A DNA stretch of 64,000 bases. Source: Aquimarina acroporae. GTDB taxonomy: Bacteria; Bacteroidota; Bacteroidia; Flavobacteriales; Flavobacteriaceae. Where the stretch lies: positions 32,196 through 96,195 of the forward strand of contig NZ_JALPRE010000020.1 in assembly GCF_023195925.1 (NCBI RefSeq). The letters run 5' to 3'. Shown one piece after another: positions 15,612 to 24,733 of this stretch; position 1 is the stretch's first letter, and every line of letters begins with the position of its first letter. The translations under genes and the position numbers were made by a program. The notes under the pieces are model-generated. The model made no database searches. It saw nothing but the letters and a program-made list of their open reading frames with translations, and was not told where the DNA came from.

Positions 15612-16643
15612 ATGAAGTATACTACCTTACCCAACACAGATATTAAAGTAAGTAAAATATGCCTTGGGAGTATGACCTGGGGAGAGCAAAATACAGAGCA
15701 AGAGGGACATGATCAGTTAGACTATGCTATTGACCAGGGAGTGAACTTTATAGATACAGCCGAATTGTATTCTGTACCTGCTAATAAAGATACCCAGGGT
15801 AGTACAGAGCGTATTATTGGGAGTTGGTTAAAGAAAACAGGGAAACGTGAAGACGTTGTTATTGCAACCAAAATTGTAGGGCCAAGAGAATTTGTAAAAC
15901 ATATTCGAACAGGAGGGTTTACCAAAGCCGAATTTGCAGATGCTATTCATAAAAGTTTAGATCGTTTACAAACCGATTATATAGACCTTTATCAGTTACA
16001 TTGGCCTGAAAGAAATACCAATTTCTTTGGAGTGAGAGGTTATATTCATGATAAGGAAGAGCAGTGGAAAGATAATTTTGCTGAAATTCTAAACGCGCTC
16101 GAGGGGTTTGTAAAAGAAGGTAAAATTAGACAAGTAGGAGTTTCTAATGAAACTGCTTATGGCGTAATGAGATACAGTGAAGAAGCGCGAAAAGGGGCTC
16201 CTAAAATGATTACTGTTCAAAACCCATATAATTTACTAAACAGAAAAGATGAAATTGGCCTTACAGAAGTGCTTCATCGAGAAAATGTGGGTCATTTACC
16301 GTATTCCCCTCTTGGATTTGGTCAGTTAACCGGAAAATATTTAGAAGAAATGCCCAAGGACGGTAGGGTAACGTTGTTCCCGCAATTTTCAAGATATCAT
16401 AATGAAAAGTCGTTCGAAGCAACCAGAGCTTATAATGAAATAGCCAAAAAACATGGTATTAGTTTAACTCAAATGGCATTATCATTTGTAAATGATCGTC
16501 CATTTGTTACTAGTAATATTATAGGGGCTACAAACCTTACTCAATTAAAGGAAAACATAGATAGTATTAACCTTACGCTTTCTAAAGAGATTTTAAAAGA
16601 GATAGAAGAGGTGCATGAGAACAATCCTAATCCCGCGCCGTAG
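15612..16643 (+). CDS. tas: NADP(H)-dependent aldo/keto reductase, Tas type
   Basis: The 343-aa protein closely follows E. coli Tas in length and layout (MTWGEQNTE..., NETAYGVMRY..., QNPYNLLNR..., FSRYH). The aldo/keto reductase catalytic tetrad is present: D48, Y53, K87 and H130 (LYQLHWPE). It is a (beta/alpha)8 barrel using NADPH to reduce aldehydes or ketones. The physiological substrate is unknown. It has no partner genes and is preceded by a long AT-rich leader region. Confidence 0.9.
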   Translation: MKYTTLPNTDIKVSKICLGSMTWGEQNTEQEGHDQLDYAIDQGVNFIDTAELYSVPANKDTQGSTERIIGSWLKKTGKREDVVIATKIVGPREFVKHIRTGGFTKAEFADAIHKSLDRLQTDYIDLYQLHWPERNTNFFGVRGYIHDKEEQWKDNFAEILNALEGFVKEGKIRQVGVSNETAYGVMRYSEEARKGAPKMITVQNPYNLLNRKDEIGLTEVLHRENVGHLPYSPLGFGQLTGKYLEEMPKDGRVTLFPQFSRYHNEKSFEATRAYNEIAKKHGISLTQMALSFVNDRPFVTSNIIGATNLTQLKENIDSINLTLSKEILKEIEEVHENNPNPAP

Positions 16644-16798
16644 CGGATTATTTTTATATAGCAAATATGGCTAAGCCATAAATATTTTGAGGTTTTTTGA
16701 TTCGTCTTTTTTGATCTTTATTTGTACTTTCGACTTCGATTTACATCAGTCCTACCCAATTATTAGTTTATTTACAAATCTTTAAAATCATTCAAGTT

Positions 16799-18247
16799 AT
16801 GATGAACAAAAAATTGGGGAAATTAATTTATTTTTTAGCTGTTTTATTTCTGGGTATTACTATAAGTTGAGAGAAAGATTCTCAGGATATTCAATTAACT
16901 CCTATTCAAATACTCGAAAAAGAATTTTCTTTTGATCAATTTGAAAATTCTGTTGAAATAGAAAAAGATGAATTGCTTATCGATTGGTCTTCTTATACAA
17001 TCAATAAAATAGGAGGAGATTTATTTTATGAATTTTTAATTGAGAAAAAATATTTTTCTCAACCTTCTGTACATGGTTATACATCATCTGTTTACAGATT
17101 AATTGCTCGTTTTATCACTAATGATGAACCAGAGTTTTATATTGTGGAACTACTACCCAGGGTAGACAGTGAAAATATTAATTTATTTTATACAAGTGTG
17201 GAAGACTTTTCTGGTATGGCATACATTTATAATAGTAAAGGCCAGAAAGTGAGTATAGAGTCTTATGAAAATGGTGTTTTGCAAACAAAACGGCTAGATG
17301 GTTCTGTTCGTGACCTAATTACAAGAATACCTCAAAAATGTGATGTTCTTGAAGGCTTAGAGCCTACTAGTAATTGTGGTGGCGGTGGTGGTTGTACTAC
17401 ATCAAGTGTTGTGGTACAACGTTGGACATATTGGTATGATGTAGAGGTAGATACACAAACGGGAGCTATAGTTTCTGCTAGATATTCACATAGACAATAT
17501 AGGGGTTCTTATGTAAAGCAAGTAACAACATGTAGTGGATCTGCTGGTAGTCAGGGAAATGCAATTGATAAAACAATTATACCGGTATCCTCGGATGGTG
17601 AAGTGTTAAATTTAATTACAGAATTTTTAATAATTAAAGACGCAAGTTTTAAGAACTCGAAAGCGGATTGCGTCTATGAGATTTTAAAAGAGTCTAACGG
17701 AGATTTATTTAAATCTACAATTGGCAAATTTATTGATGACCCTAAATATGCTTTAACCTTTAAAATAGGAAATTGTGTTAGCAGCGATGATGCATGCACA
17801 GATGGTAGCAAAATAGGAACAACGGGAGAGTTATCTATTATTATAGAAAACACCAACGCAAATTCAATAAACACCGCAGCTATGATACTTCATGAGGGAA
17901 TTCATGCGGAGTTGTTTCGATTTGTAGATCAAGCACATAATGGTGATGTAGACCCAAATGATAGGCCAAGGTTATTCGAATTATATAATTATTATCAAAG
18001 AGATCTAAGAACTATGGATAGCAATGCGCAACATGTGTATATGGTTGAAAATTATGTAGTTCCAATTGCAAAAGCAATGAGGGAGCTTGATAATAATAAA
18101 TATTCATTAGACTATTATATGGGATTTGGTTGGGATGGATTACGTGCATATGATTATTTTGGAAAACTTTCGAGTACGGATAGTGATAGATTTTATCAAT
18201 TACAAAATACGGTAGTAAGAAATACTAGTTTTAAAAATTGTGATTAA
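16799..18247 (+). pseudogene. HExxH lipoprotein gene with TGA at the lipobox Cys codon
   Basis: From the ATG at 16799 the frame encodes a lipoprotein signal (MMNKKLGKLIYFLAVLF, LGITIS), then a TGA (16868-16870), then continues unbroken (EKDSQDIQLTPIQILEKEF) to 18247. The TGA sits exactly where the lipobox cysteine (TGT/TGC) belongs. Without it the product would be about 482 aa. Visible parts are a Gly-rich Cys loop (CGGGGGC, coded near 17370-17394), a Trp/Tyr-rich beta region and a metallopeptidase-type HEGIH motif (17891-17905), so it is perhaps a surface zinc protease. A downstream TTG at 16973 could give a cytoplasmic 424-aa form. It is either a recently broken gene, a sequencing error or readthrough. 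Confidence 0.7.
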
Positions 18248-18248
18248 A

Positions 18249-18878
18249 ATGAAAAAAAATATAATTTTCATATTAGCAGCCCTATTAGTTGTGAGCTGCA
18301 ATACATCTGTTAAAAGCAAAGTAGGTGAAAATTTGATTTCAGATTTGTCATTCAATTCTTGTTACAATGATGTAGCTGAATCCTATGAATTTGATTTAGA
18401 TAGCTTGGAGAATTTTGGAAGTTTAATACAAAATTTGGATCGTATAACCTGCGAAAATCAAAAACCTGTTATTGGTTTTAACATTAACAACTCAAGGTAT
18501 AGAATATCCCCATGTCATTCTTGTCCTGATAATCGTATAATATTTTGTTCGAAACAACGAAATGAACTTTATATAAAAAAGGATAGTGTTAGAGTTGACA
18601 ATTTTACCGCATTTCCAATAGATAGTTTAAAGCAAATACTTAGAAAGCATATTTTAAATGAGAAAAATGAATCAAAATATTCAGAATCTCCAAAAAAAGC
18701 TTTTGTAAGTATTAGTACAAATAGTAATGAGAGTATTAATACTATCAAAAATATATTATTAGAAATTGGAGAGGAATTTGTGGAAATCAAGAAAGATTAT
18801 AAAGATTCATTGTACTTAAGCGTTCAATTTAAGACAAACTTTGCTTTTGATTTATCACCTCCTCCATCTACCAAATAA
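18249..18878 (+). CDS. Lipoprotein of unknown function paired with the HExxH gene
   Basis: The ATG at 18249 (1 bp after the upstream stop) gives a 209-aa lipoprotein: MKKNIIFILAALLVVSC, lipobox VVSC. The mature part is Asn/Ser/Lys-rich, with a CHSC motif (SPCHSCPDNRIIFC, four nearby cysteines) that could bind metal or form disulfides, and a C-terminal alpha/beta region. It is tightly coupled to the HExxH lipoprotein frame, so the two probably acted together at the cell surface. The family is not recognised. Confidence 0.6.
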   Translation: MKKNIIFILAALLVVSCNTSVKSKVGENLISDLSFNSCYNDVAESYEFDLDSLENFGSLIQNLDRITCENQKPVIGFNINNSRYRISPCHSCPDNRIIFCSKQRNELYIKKDSVRVDNFTAFPIDSLKQILRKHILNEKNESKYSESPKKAFVSISTNSNESINTIKNILLEIGEEFVEIKKDYKDSLYLSVQFKTNFAFDLSPPPSTK

Positions 18879-18892
18879 AAAAAGTCAATTTT

Positions 18893-18928
18893 AAAAAACC
18901 TCATATATTTTTTATGTGAGGTTTTTTT
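18893..18928. terminator. Bidirectional terminator between lipoprotein gene and radA
   Basis: AAAAAACCTCATA pairs with TGTGAGGTTTTTT (one G-U), T-rich on both strands. The right arm touches the radA stop codon at 18927. Confidence 0.85.
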
Positions 18929-20294
18929 ACCCAAACAAATACTCTGCAACATCCTCAATTTTAGATACCAGTTGTACCTTTATTTTGGAGTTTGGCAACG
19001 ATATTTTGTTGTATTTGGATACAAAAATGGTAGAGAAACCTAGTTTTTCTGCCTCTTGTATGCGTTGTTCTACCCTTGTGACGGGTCGTATTTCTCCTGC
19101 AAGTCCTACTTCGGCAGCAAAACAGTAGTCTTTAGGAATTGGGATATCCTCACTAGATGATAAAATCGATGCTACTACTGCAAGGTCAATAGCGGGGTCA
19201 TCTACTGTAATACCTCCGGTAATATTTAAGAATACGTCTTTAGCTCCTAGTCTAAAACCTGCACGTTTTTCGAGTACAGCGAGGATCATATTTAATCGCT
19301 TCAGATTATACCCTGTAGCGCTTCGTTGTGGGGTTCCGTAAACTGCGGTGCTTACCAATGCTTGTATTTCGATCATTAGCGGGCGCATGCCTTCTAAGGT
19401 TGAGGCTATGGCAGTACCACTTAGATCTTCATCTTTTTTTGATATTAGGATTTCGCTTGGATTGTTTACCTCCCGCAATCCGCTGCCTTGCATTTCATAA
19501 ATCCCAAGCTCAGATGTTGATCCAAAACGATTTTTTAAAGCACGTAAAATTCTGTAGACATGATTACGATCTCCTTCAAATTGAAGTACGGTATCGACCA
19601 TGTGTTCCAATATTTTTGGTCCGGCAATATTGCCGTCTTTAGTAATATGGCCTATTAAAATAACAGGAGTAGCGGTTTCCTTTGCAAATTTGATAAGCTC
19701 TGTAGTACATTCTCGTATTTGCGATATACTCCCAGCACTACTTTCAATATAATCACTGTGCAAGGTTTGTATAGAATCTATAATGACAATATCGGGTTCT
19801 GTGGCTTCTATTTGCCTAAAAATATTTTGAGTTTTGGTTTCGGTTAGGATAAGACAATTATCAGTTTTAGAGTGAATACGTTCTGCCCGCATTTTGATTT
19901 GTTTCTGGCTTTCTTCTCCAGAAACATATAGAGTTTTGTAAGGGAGCTTAAGACTAATTTGCAATAATAATGTGCTTTTTCCAATACCTGGCTCTCCTCC
20001 CAAAAGGGTTAATGAACCGGGAACTAATCCGCCCCCAAGTACTCTGTTTAATTCAGAATCGTCTGTGTTATACCTTGCTTCTTTACTAGTATCGATTTCT
20101 GAAATACGAAGAGGCTTTGCAATTGTTTTTTGAGTTGGAGCTGAAGTAGCATTTTTCCAGTCCTTTTTTTCTGCTTTTTGTACGACTTCCTCGGCAATCG
20201 TATTCCATGCTTTGCAAGAAGTACATTGTCCTTGCCATTTTGCATATTGAGCACCGCAGTTTTGACAGAAAAAAACAGTTTTGGTTTTGGCCAT
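18927..20294 (-). CDS. radA: DNA repair protein RadA
   Basis: The start is set at the ATG at 20294 (MAKTKTVFFC), two codons inside the longest frame, as in other RadA proteins. The 455-aa product has a four-cysteine zinc finger (C10, C13, C24, C27), Walker A GEPGIGKST near residue 101-109 in the RecA-like core, the RadA-specific KNRFG motif (LKNRFGSTSELGIYEM), and a C-terminal Lon-type domain ending in DVAEYLFG. It is a RecA-like helicase that drives branch migration in recombination intermediates. Complete and unremarkable. Confidence 0.95.
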   Translation of the reverse strand: MAKTKTVFFCQNCGAQYAKWQGQCTSCKAWNTIAEEVVQKAEKKDWKNATSAPTQKTIAKPLRISEIDTSKEARYNTDDSELNRVLGGGLVPGSLTLLGGEPGIGKSTLLLQISLKLPYKTLYVSGEESQKQIKMRAERIHSKTDNCLILTETKTQNIFRQIEATEPDIVIIDSIQTLHSDYIESSAGSISQIRECTTELIKFAKETATPVILIGHITKDGNIAGPKILEHMVDTVLQFEGDRNHVYRILRALKNRFGSTSELGIYEMQGSGLREVNNPSEILISKKDEDLSGTAIASTLEGMRPLMIEIQALVSTAVYGTPQRSATGYNLKRLNMILAVLEKRAGFRLGAKDVFLNITGGITVDDPAIDLAVVASILSSSEDIPIPKDYCFAAEVGLAGEIRPVTRVEQRIQEAEKLGFSTIFVSKYNKISLPNSKIKVQLVSKIEDVAEYLFG

Positions 20295-20346
20295 ATTCAA
20301 AAAGATGAGGTGTAAAAATACTACTATTTGATTTTAAATGAAGCGT

Positions 20347-20375
20347 CTTAAAAATAAAAAGGACCCTTTTTTAGG
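20347..20375 (-). terminator. Terminator of the esterase-like gene
   Basis: AAAAGGACCCT / AGGATCCTTTT, with one C-A mismatch and a T-rich tail on the minus strand, lies 34 bp past the stop at 20409. Confidence 0.65.
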
Positions 20376-20408
20376 ATCCTTTTCGAATATGTTACTGGAG
20401 ATAGTAAT

Positions 20409-21554
20409 TTACCATCCAAAATCTTCCTTAATCTTATTTACCTTGTCTAGCATATAATCTTTTGTAAGGAAAGCTACCTCTTCAAGCTGAAATCCATTTT
20501 CATAAGCTCTCATTGCTTTTTTAGGTTCACCGGTTTGTTCATAAAACATACCTAGATAATAATACCCTAACATTTTCTCTGGGTGTTCTTTGTTAGCCAA
20601 TTTTCCTAGTGGTTCTAGCTCTTCCCATTTTTGATTTTTTTCGATAGCAGTAGATACGGCTACAAAATCATTAATTCGTATTTGTCGTTTGATACCATAA
20701 AGGTTTTCTGTGGTCTTATACATGTCTACCAAATAGTCATACGTCGATGTTTCTAAAGGTAGCAATACTTCTTTATAGGTCTTTTTGCTTATTGGTCTGT
20801 ACATTTCAAAAATGGCTTCTAGTGCTCTAGGAATTCCTCTTCCTACCAAGGTGTAGTGAGAAGATTCATCAAAGTCATCAAAGAAAAAATGGGTATCAGG
20901 GTTTTCTACTCCACTCATTTGATCATTAAAGTCTCTAACCGATTTTTTAATAATTTCTGCATCATTGGTGGCAGTAGCAGTATAATACCATATGTCTGAA
21001 GAGCTACTTAAAATATTGGTGATACGATCCACCATAGGTGGTGCAAATTCTGGGCTTAAACAAATGTATGCTTGAAATATAGGATTGTCCTTAAAAAGGA
21101 AGTAATTAATGTAATTGGCCGTATAATCGTGCCCAATAATTATTTTAAGTTGGGCAGTTCTATATGTCTGATCAAGGTGAGGAATTAGTTCTTGCCCTAT
21201 AAACTCAAAAAACTGAGCTCCTTTTTGATTTGGTAAATATTCTGCAAGATCATATCTGCAGTCGTCTTCTCTGGTCTTTCTCTGGTTGACACCAACCACG
21301 ATAGATTCTGGCATATCTTCCCAATATGAAAAATAGTCGACATTTCCTGCCACAGGTTCAAAGAGGTAATCTCCATCTAAAACAAGAATTAGTGGATATG
21401 TTTTGTCTACATTCTTTTTATAGTTACGTGGTAGCTGAATTTTGAGTTCCCTGCTTTGATCTAATTTTATAGAACGAAACGATTCATAAATAGCTTGGCT
21501 ATAACCCGAAAAAACAAAAATGCAGGCTATAATTAAAGTTATGCTTTTCTTCAT
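20409..21554 (-). CDS. Esterase-like alpha/beta hydrolase lacking the nucleophile, with TPR tail
   Basis: The 381-aa protein has a signal peptide (MKKSITLIIACIFVFSGYSQ). An esterase-D/enterochelin-esterase-like alpha/beta hydrolase domain covers about residues 22-250: KNVDKTYPLILVLDGDYLF, the SIVVGVNQ strand, and an elbow that reads IIGHDYTAN. Esterases have GHSxGG there, so the catalytic Ser is replaced by Asp. A C-terminal TPR-like helix pair follows (YYLGMFYEQTGEPKKAMRAYENGF). It is possibly a periplasmic binding or scaffolding pseudo-enzyme. It lies 48 bp after the flippase gene and may belong to its operon. Confidence 0.75.
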   Translation of the reverse strand: MKKSITLIIACIFVFSGYSQAIYESFRSIKLDQSRELKIQLPRNYKKNVDKTYPLILVLDGDYLFEPVAGNVDYFSYWEDMPESIVVGVNQRKTREDDCRYDLAEYLPNQKGAQFFEFIGQELIPHLDQTYRTAQLKIIIGHDYTANYINYFLFKDNPIFQAYICLSPEFAPPMVDRITNILSSSSDIWYYTATATNDAEIIKKSVRDFNDQMSGVENPDTHFFFDDFDESSHYTLVGRGIPRALEAIFEMYRPISKKTYKEVLLPLETSTYDYLVDMYKTTENLYGIKRQIRINDFVAVSTAIEKNQKWEELEPLGKLANKEHPEKMLGYYYLGMFYEQTGEPKKAMRAYENGFQLEEVAFLTKDYMLDKVNKIKEDFGW

Positions 21555-21602
21555 AAGTAATTAAGATTTAGGTTAAGCTAGGGACAATATATAAAAATTT
21601 AG

Positions 21603-22574
21603 TTATTTCTCCCGGTTTACAATAGGCAGAAACAAAAAGGATAACGCACCTATAACTATGTTTATTGCGGTTTGGGAGCCCCAAAGTATCCATCCAAAAG
21701 CTTCGCCATCACTTTTTTCAAAGCCAAAAAACACAAAAACAGCACCTACAACTATTGGAAAAGGTAAGATTCCAATACCTCCATTGGTGGTTGACATCGA
21801 AAAAGAGCCAACTACAAATGCTACTAGAATTACACCAATAGATGCGCTACTAAGGTTCGGAACAGCAAATTTTATTACATAAAACATGAGTACGTAAAGA
21901 AACCAGATTAAAAAAGTATGAAAGAGGAATGCCCATTTTTGTTTCATGGTAAAGATGCTCTTCATACCTTCCCATAGTCCCAGGCCGAAGTTTCTAATTT
22001 TTATTATAAATCTATTTGATGATTTTTTCAATATCATTAAGCCAATATATCCTATGATTATTAGACCCATTAATATTCCTAAAGTGTAAATAGGGTTAAT
22101 GTTCTTTTCATCCAAAAAGTTCATTAAATATTCGGTCTGAAGAATTCCTGCCAAAGATGTGACTAGAACGAGCATGATTAAATCAGTAATTCTTTCAGAT
22201 ACTATAGTTCCAAAAACTTTTTCAAATGGTATTTTTTCGTAGGTAGAAGTGGTTACTCCTCGTAGTACTTCACCCGATCTGGGAATGCCAAGATTGGCTA
22301 AGTAGCCTATCATGACCGCCATAAAGTTATTGTAGAGTTTTGGCTTATATCCAAGAGGGTTTAACATAAATTTCCAGCGATATGCTCTGGAGAGATGAGA
22401 AGCAATTCCCAAAATGAGAGAGAGGGTTACCCACATTGGGTCTGCATTAACAATACTATTAAGTAGCTCTTGTCTGTATTCTGGAGTCGCAGAACTCAGG
22501 AAGTACCAAATTAAAAAAACTCCCAAGCCAATTGGGAGTATTATTTTAAGAAGTTTTATAAGTTTTTGATTCAC
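21603..22574 (-). CDS. Flippase-like integral membrane protein (LPG synthase TM-domain family)
   Basis: The 323-aa polytopic protein has about eight hydrophobic helices and matches the lysylphosphatidylglycerol synthetase transmembrane / UPF0104 flippase-like pattern (SHLSRAYRWKFMLNPLGYKP; GYLANLGIPRSGEVLRG; FGTIVSERITDLIMLV; TNGGIGILPFPIVVG). It lacks the cytoplasmic aminoacyl-transfer domain of MprF. The likely role is lipid or polyprenol-linked transport in the inner membrane. It starts 2 bp after panD, so it is translationally close to the pantothenate genes without an obvious link. Confidence 0.82.
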   Translation of the reverse strand: MNQKLIKLLKIILPIGLGVFLIWYFLSSATPEYRQELLNSIVNADPMWVTLSLILGIASHLSRAYRWKFMLNPLGYKPKLYNNFMAVMIGYLANLGIPRSGEVLRGVTTSTYEKIPFEKVFGTIVSERITDLIMLVLVTSLAGILQTEYLMNFLDEKNINPIYTLGILMGLIIIGYIGLMILKKSSNRFIIKIRNFGLGLWEGMKSIFTMKQKWAFLFHTFLIWFLYVLMFYVIKFAVPNLSSASIGVILVAFVVGSFSMSTTNGGIGILPFPIVVGAVFVFFGFEKSDGEAFGWILWGSQTAINIVIGALSFLFLPIVNREK

Positions 22575-22576
22575 TG

Positions 22577-22927
22577 TTACTTTAGCAAATTGTTTTCCTC
22601 ATTTGGGAAAAGAAGTTTTGGTTTAAAGTTTTTGGCATCTTCAATATCCATCATTGCATAAGTGATAAGAATAAGCACGTCACCTTTTGCTACCTTTCTG
22701 GCTGCTGCTCCATTAAGGGTAATTTCACCGCTGTTTCTTGGTCCCGGAATGGCATAAGTTTCTAGGCGTTCTCCATTATTATTGTTAACGATCTGCACTT
22801 TTTCTCCTTCAATAATATTAGCAGCATCCATAAGATCTTGATCAATGGTAATACTTCCAATATAGTTTAAGTCTGCACCGGTAACTTTAACCCGATGAAT
22901 TTTTGATTTTACTACGTGTACAAGCAT
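22577..22927 (-). CDS. panD: Aspartate 1-decarboxylase proenzyme
   Basis: The 116-aa product carries the self-cleavage site G24-S25 (NYIGSITID) from which the pyruvoyl cofactor forms. GERLETYAIPGPRNSGEITLNGAAARK is the conserved core. It converts L-aspartate to beta-alanine, the substrate of the next enzyme, PanC, encoded 19 bp upstream in the same operon. Length is slightly short of the E. coli enzyme (126 aa), normal for the family. Confidence 0.96.
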   Translation of the reverse strand: MLVHVVKSKIHRVKVTGADLNYIGSITIDQDLMDAANIIEGEKVQIVNNNNGERLETYAIPGPRNSGEITLNGAAARKVAKGDVLILITYAMMDIEDAKNFKPKLLFPNEENNLLK

Positions 22928-22946
22928 GTTACAAAGTTAGTTATTT

Positions 22947-23795
22947 TTAGTTTAGGGCAATGTTATCTATTAGTCTAATTTTACCAGCAAATACGGCGAT
23001 AAATGCTCGGTATTTAGTGTCGTTCTGTTTTTGAGTGATAGATCTTAGATCAGAAACCTTTGCAATCTCAAAATATTCTAGCTCGAGTTCTTTGTTATTT
23101 TCAAATTGTTGAGAAACCCACTCGTTTAATTCTATAACATTTTTTATGCCAAAGTCTTTGTGTACTCGTTTTAACACTTTGTATATCAGGGGAGAAGCTT
23201 GTAGCTGATCTTTGTTTAGCCTTTTGTTTCTAGAACTTAATGCTAATCCGCTTGCTTCCCTAAAGATAGGACAGCCTATAATTTCAACTGTCATTTTTTC
23301 AATTTCAACAAGTTTCTTTACAATTTGAAGTTGTTGAAAGTCTTTTTCTCCAAAATATGCCCTGGTTGGAGATACTATAGTAAAGAAATGTTTTAAAACA
23401 GTGCCTACACCATCAAAATGGCCTGGACGGTATTTTCCTTCCATTTCATTTTCTATTCCGCCAAAGTCATAAGAAATCGAATTCATGTGATCTCCATAAA
23501 CTTCAACAGGACTGGGTGCAAATACGATAATATCTTCAGATAATTTTGATAAAAGCTCAACATCGGCCTCTAAAGTTCGAGGGTAATTTACCAAATCTTC
23601 ACTGTTATTGAATTGCGTAGGATTAACAAAAATACTCACCACAGCTACATCATTTTCTTGAATTGCTCTTTCAACCAAAGCAAGATGACCTTGGTGTAAA
23701 GCTCCCATTGTAGGGACAAACCCAATGGTTTTTCCTTGTTTTTTTAAGGTTGCAACATTGTGTTTTATGTCTAGTCTTTTTTCGTGTACCTGCAT
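22947..23795 (-). CDS. panC: Pantothenate synthetase (pantoate--beta-alanine ligase)
   Basis: The ATG at 23795 (MQVHEKRLDIKH) gives 282 aa, the usual family size; the longest frame adds 28 unlikely residues. The motifs of the nucleotidyltransferase fold are present: GFVPTMGALHQGHLALV, VSIFVNPTQFN, YFGEKDFQQLQIVK and the GLALSSRNKRL signature. It joins pantoate and beta-alanine using ATP to make vitamin B5. First gene of panC-panD-flippase. The 111-bp gap to the divergent gene at 23907 carries a promoter for each side. Confidence 0.96.
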   Translation of the reverse strand: MQVHEKRLDIKHNVATLKKQGKTIGFVPTMGALHQGHLALVERAIQENDVAVVSIFVNPTQFNNSEDLVNYPRTLEADVELLSKLSEDIIVFAPSPVEVYGDHMNSISYDFGGIENEMEGKYRPGHFDGVGTVLKHFFTIVSPTRAYFGEKDFQQLQIVKKLVEIEKMTVEIIGCPIFREASGLALSSRNKRLNKDQLQASPLIYKVLKRVHKDFGIKNVIELNEWVSQQFENNKELELEYFEIAKVSDLRSITQKQNDTKYRAFIAVFAGKIRLIDNIALN

Positions 23796-23817
23796 TGTGC
23801 TGAAACTTAAAGGCGTG

Positions 23818-23864
23818 CAAAAATAAGATATTACTGGCAGACTGCATAAATTTTCGTAATTTTG
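23818..23864. promoter_or_regulatory. Divergent -7 boxes for panC operon and starch-synthase-like gene
   Basis: Minus-strand TATTTTTG (23825 to 23818) faces panC, and plus-strand TAATTTTG (23857-23864) faces the gene at 23907. Both fit TAnnTTTG; the -33 boxes are weak. Confidence 0.5.
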
Positions 23865-23906
23865 CAAAATTAATTCCAAAAGGAGGACGATAAAAGTATC
23901 GATTAT

Positions 23907-24716
23907 ATGAAAGATAAGAGGATATTGTACGTATCATCAGAAGTAATACCTTACCTGCCAGAGACCGAAATCTCATCAATGTCTTTTGAGGCACCAAGAA
24001 TGGTCAACAACAAAGGAGGTCAAATTAGAATTTTTATGCCCAGATATGGCAATATCAATGAAAGAAGGCATCAATTGCATGAAGTAATTCGTCTTTCGGG
24101 AATGAATTTGGTAATTAATGATTTAGATATGCCGCTAATCATTAAAGTTGCTTCTATTCCAAAAGAGCGCATGCAGGTGTATTTCATCGATAATGAAGAC
24201 TATTTTAAAAGAAAGGCTACATTGACAGACGAGGACGGAAATTTATTTCCAGACAATGATGAAAGAGCAATCTTCTTTGCAAAAGGTGTAATTGAAACAG
24301 TAAAAAAATTGAACTGGTCACCAGATGTTATTCATGTTCATGGATGGTTGGCTTCTCTTTTACCACTGTATTTGAAACATTATTATGCAAATGAGCCGCT
24401 TTTTGGCCATAGTAAAATAGTTACTTCTGTATACAATCATGGATATGATGGTACTTTAGACAATGCTATGATGGAAAAGGTGAAGTTTGATGGAATAGCC
24501 GAAGAAAAAATTAGTGTTCTAGCATCACCGACCTACGACAATTTGATGAAAGTAGCAATAGATAACTCTGATGCTATTATCGTGGGATCTGAAAGTATTT
24601 CTGATGAATTATCTGAGCATTTAAAGAATGTAGACCAACCAGTTTTAGAATATAAAAACCCAGATGAATTTGCAGATGCTTACGAAGCCTTCTATCAAAC
24701 AGAGGTGCTGGTGTAA
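23907..24716 (+). CDS. Glycogen/starch synthase-like protein, N-terminal GT5 domain only
   Basis: The 269-aa protein matches the N-terminal Rossmann half of GT5 glycogen synthases (ILYVSSEVIPYLPETEISSM, GGQIRIFMPRYGNINERRH, VIHVHGWLASLLPLYLKHYY). The C-terminal GT-B half, which completes the active site, is missing. The ADP-glucose-binding KxGG near the N-terminus is also not seen (EVIPYLPETE instead). Stand-alone proteins like this occur widely in Bacteroidota, usually upstream of a DUF4270 gene as here (18 bp), so it may not be a working synthase. Confidence 0.75.
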   Translation: MKDKRILYVSSEVIPYLPETEISSMSFEAPRMVNNKGGQIRIFMPRYGNINERRHQLHEVIRLSGMNLVINDLDMPLIIKVASIPKERMQVYFIDNEDYFKRKATLTDEDGNLFPDNDERAIFFAKGVIETVKKLNWSPDVIHVHGWLASLLPLYLKHYYANEPLFGHSKIVTSVYNHGYDGTLDNAMMEKVKFDGIAEEKISVLASPTYDNLMKVAIDNSDAIIVGSESISDELSEHLKNVDQPVLEYKNPDEFADAYEAFYQTEVLV

Positions 24717-24733
24717 GTACAAATGAATTATTT

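Noticed and set aside
16868..16884. Selenocysteine insertion at the TGA of the HExxH lipoprotein
   Set aside because: Only a 5-bp hairpin overlapping the TGA itself is present, with no bacterial SECIS spacing or loop. Cys at a lipobox has no reason to be Sec, and flavobacteria usually lack the machinery. Not excluded without a genome search.
23796..23879. 28-residue N-terminal extension of PanC
   Set aside because: It crosses the panC -7 box and does not resemble the conserved PanC start MQVHEKR-type sequence; family length fits the internal ATG.
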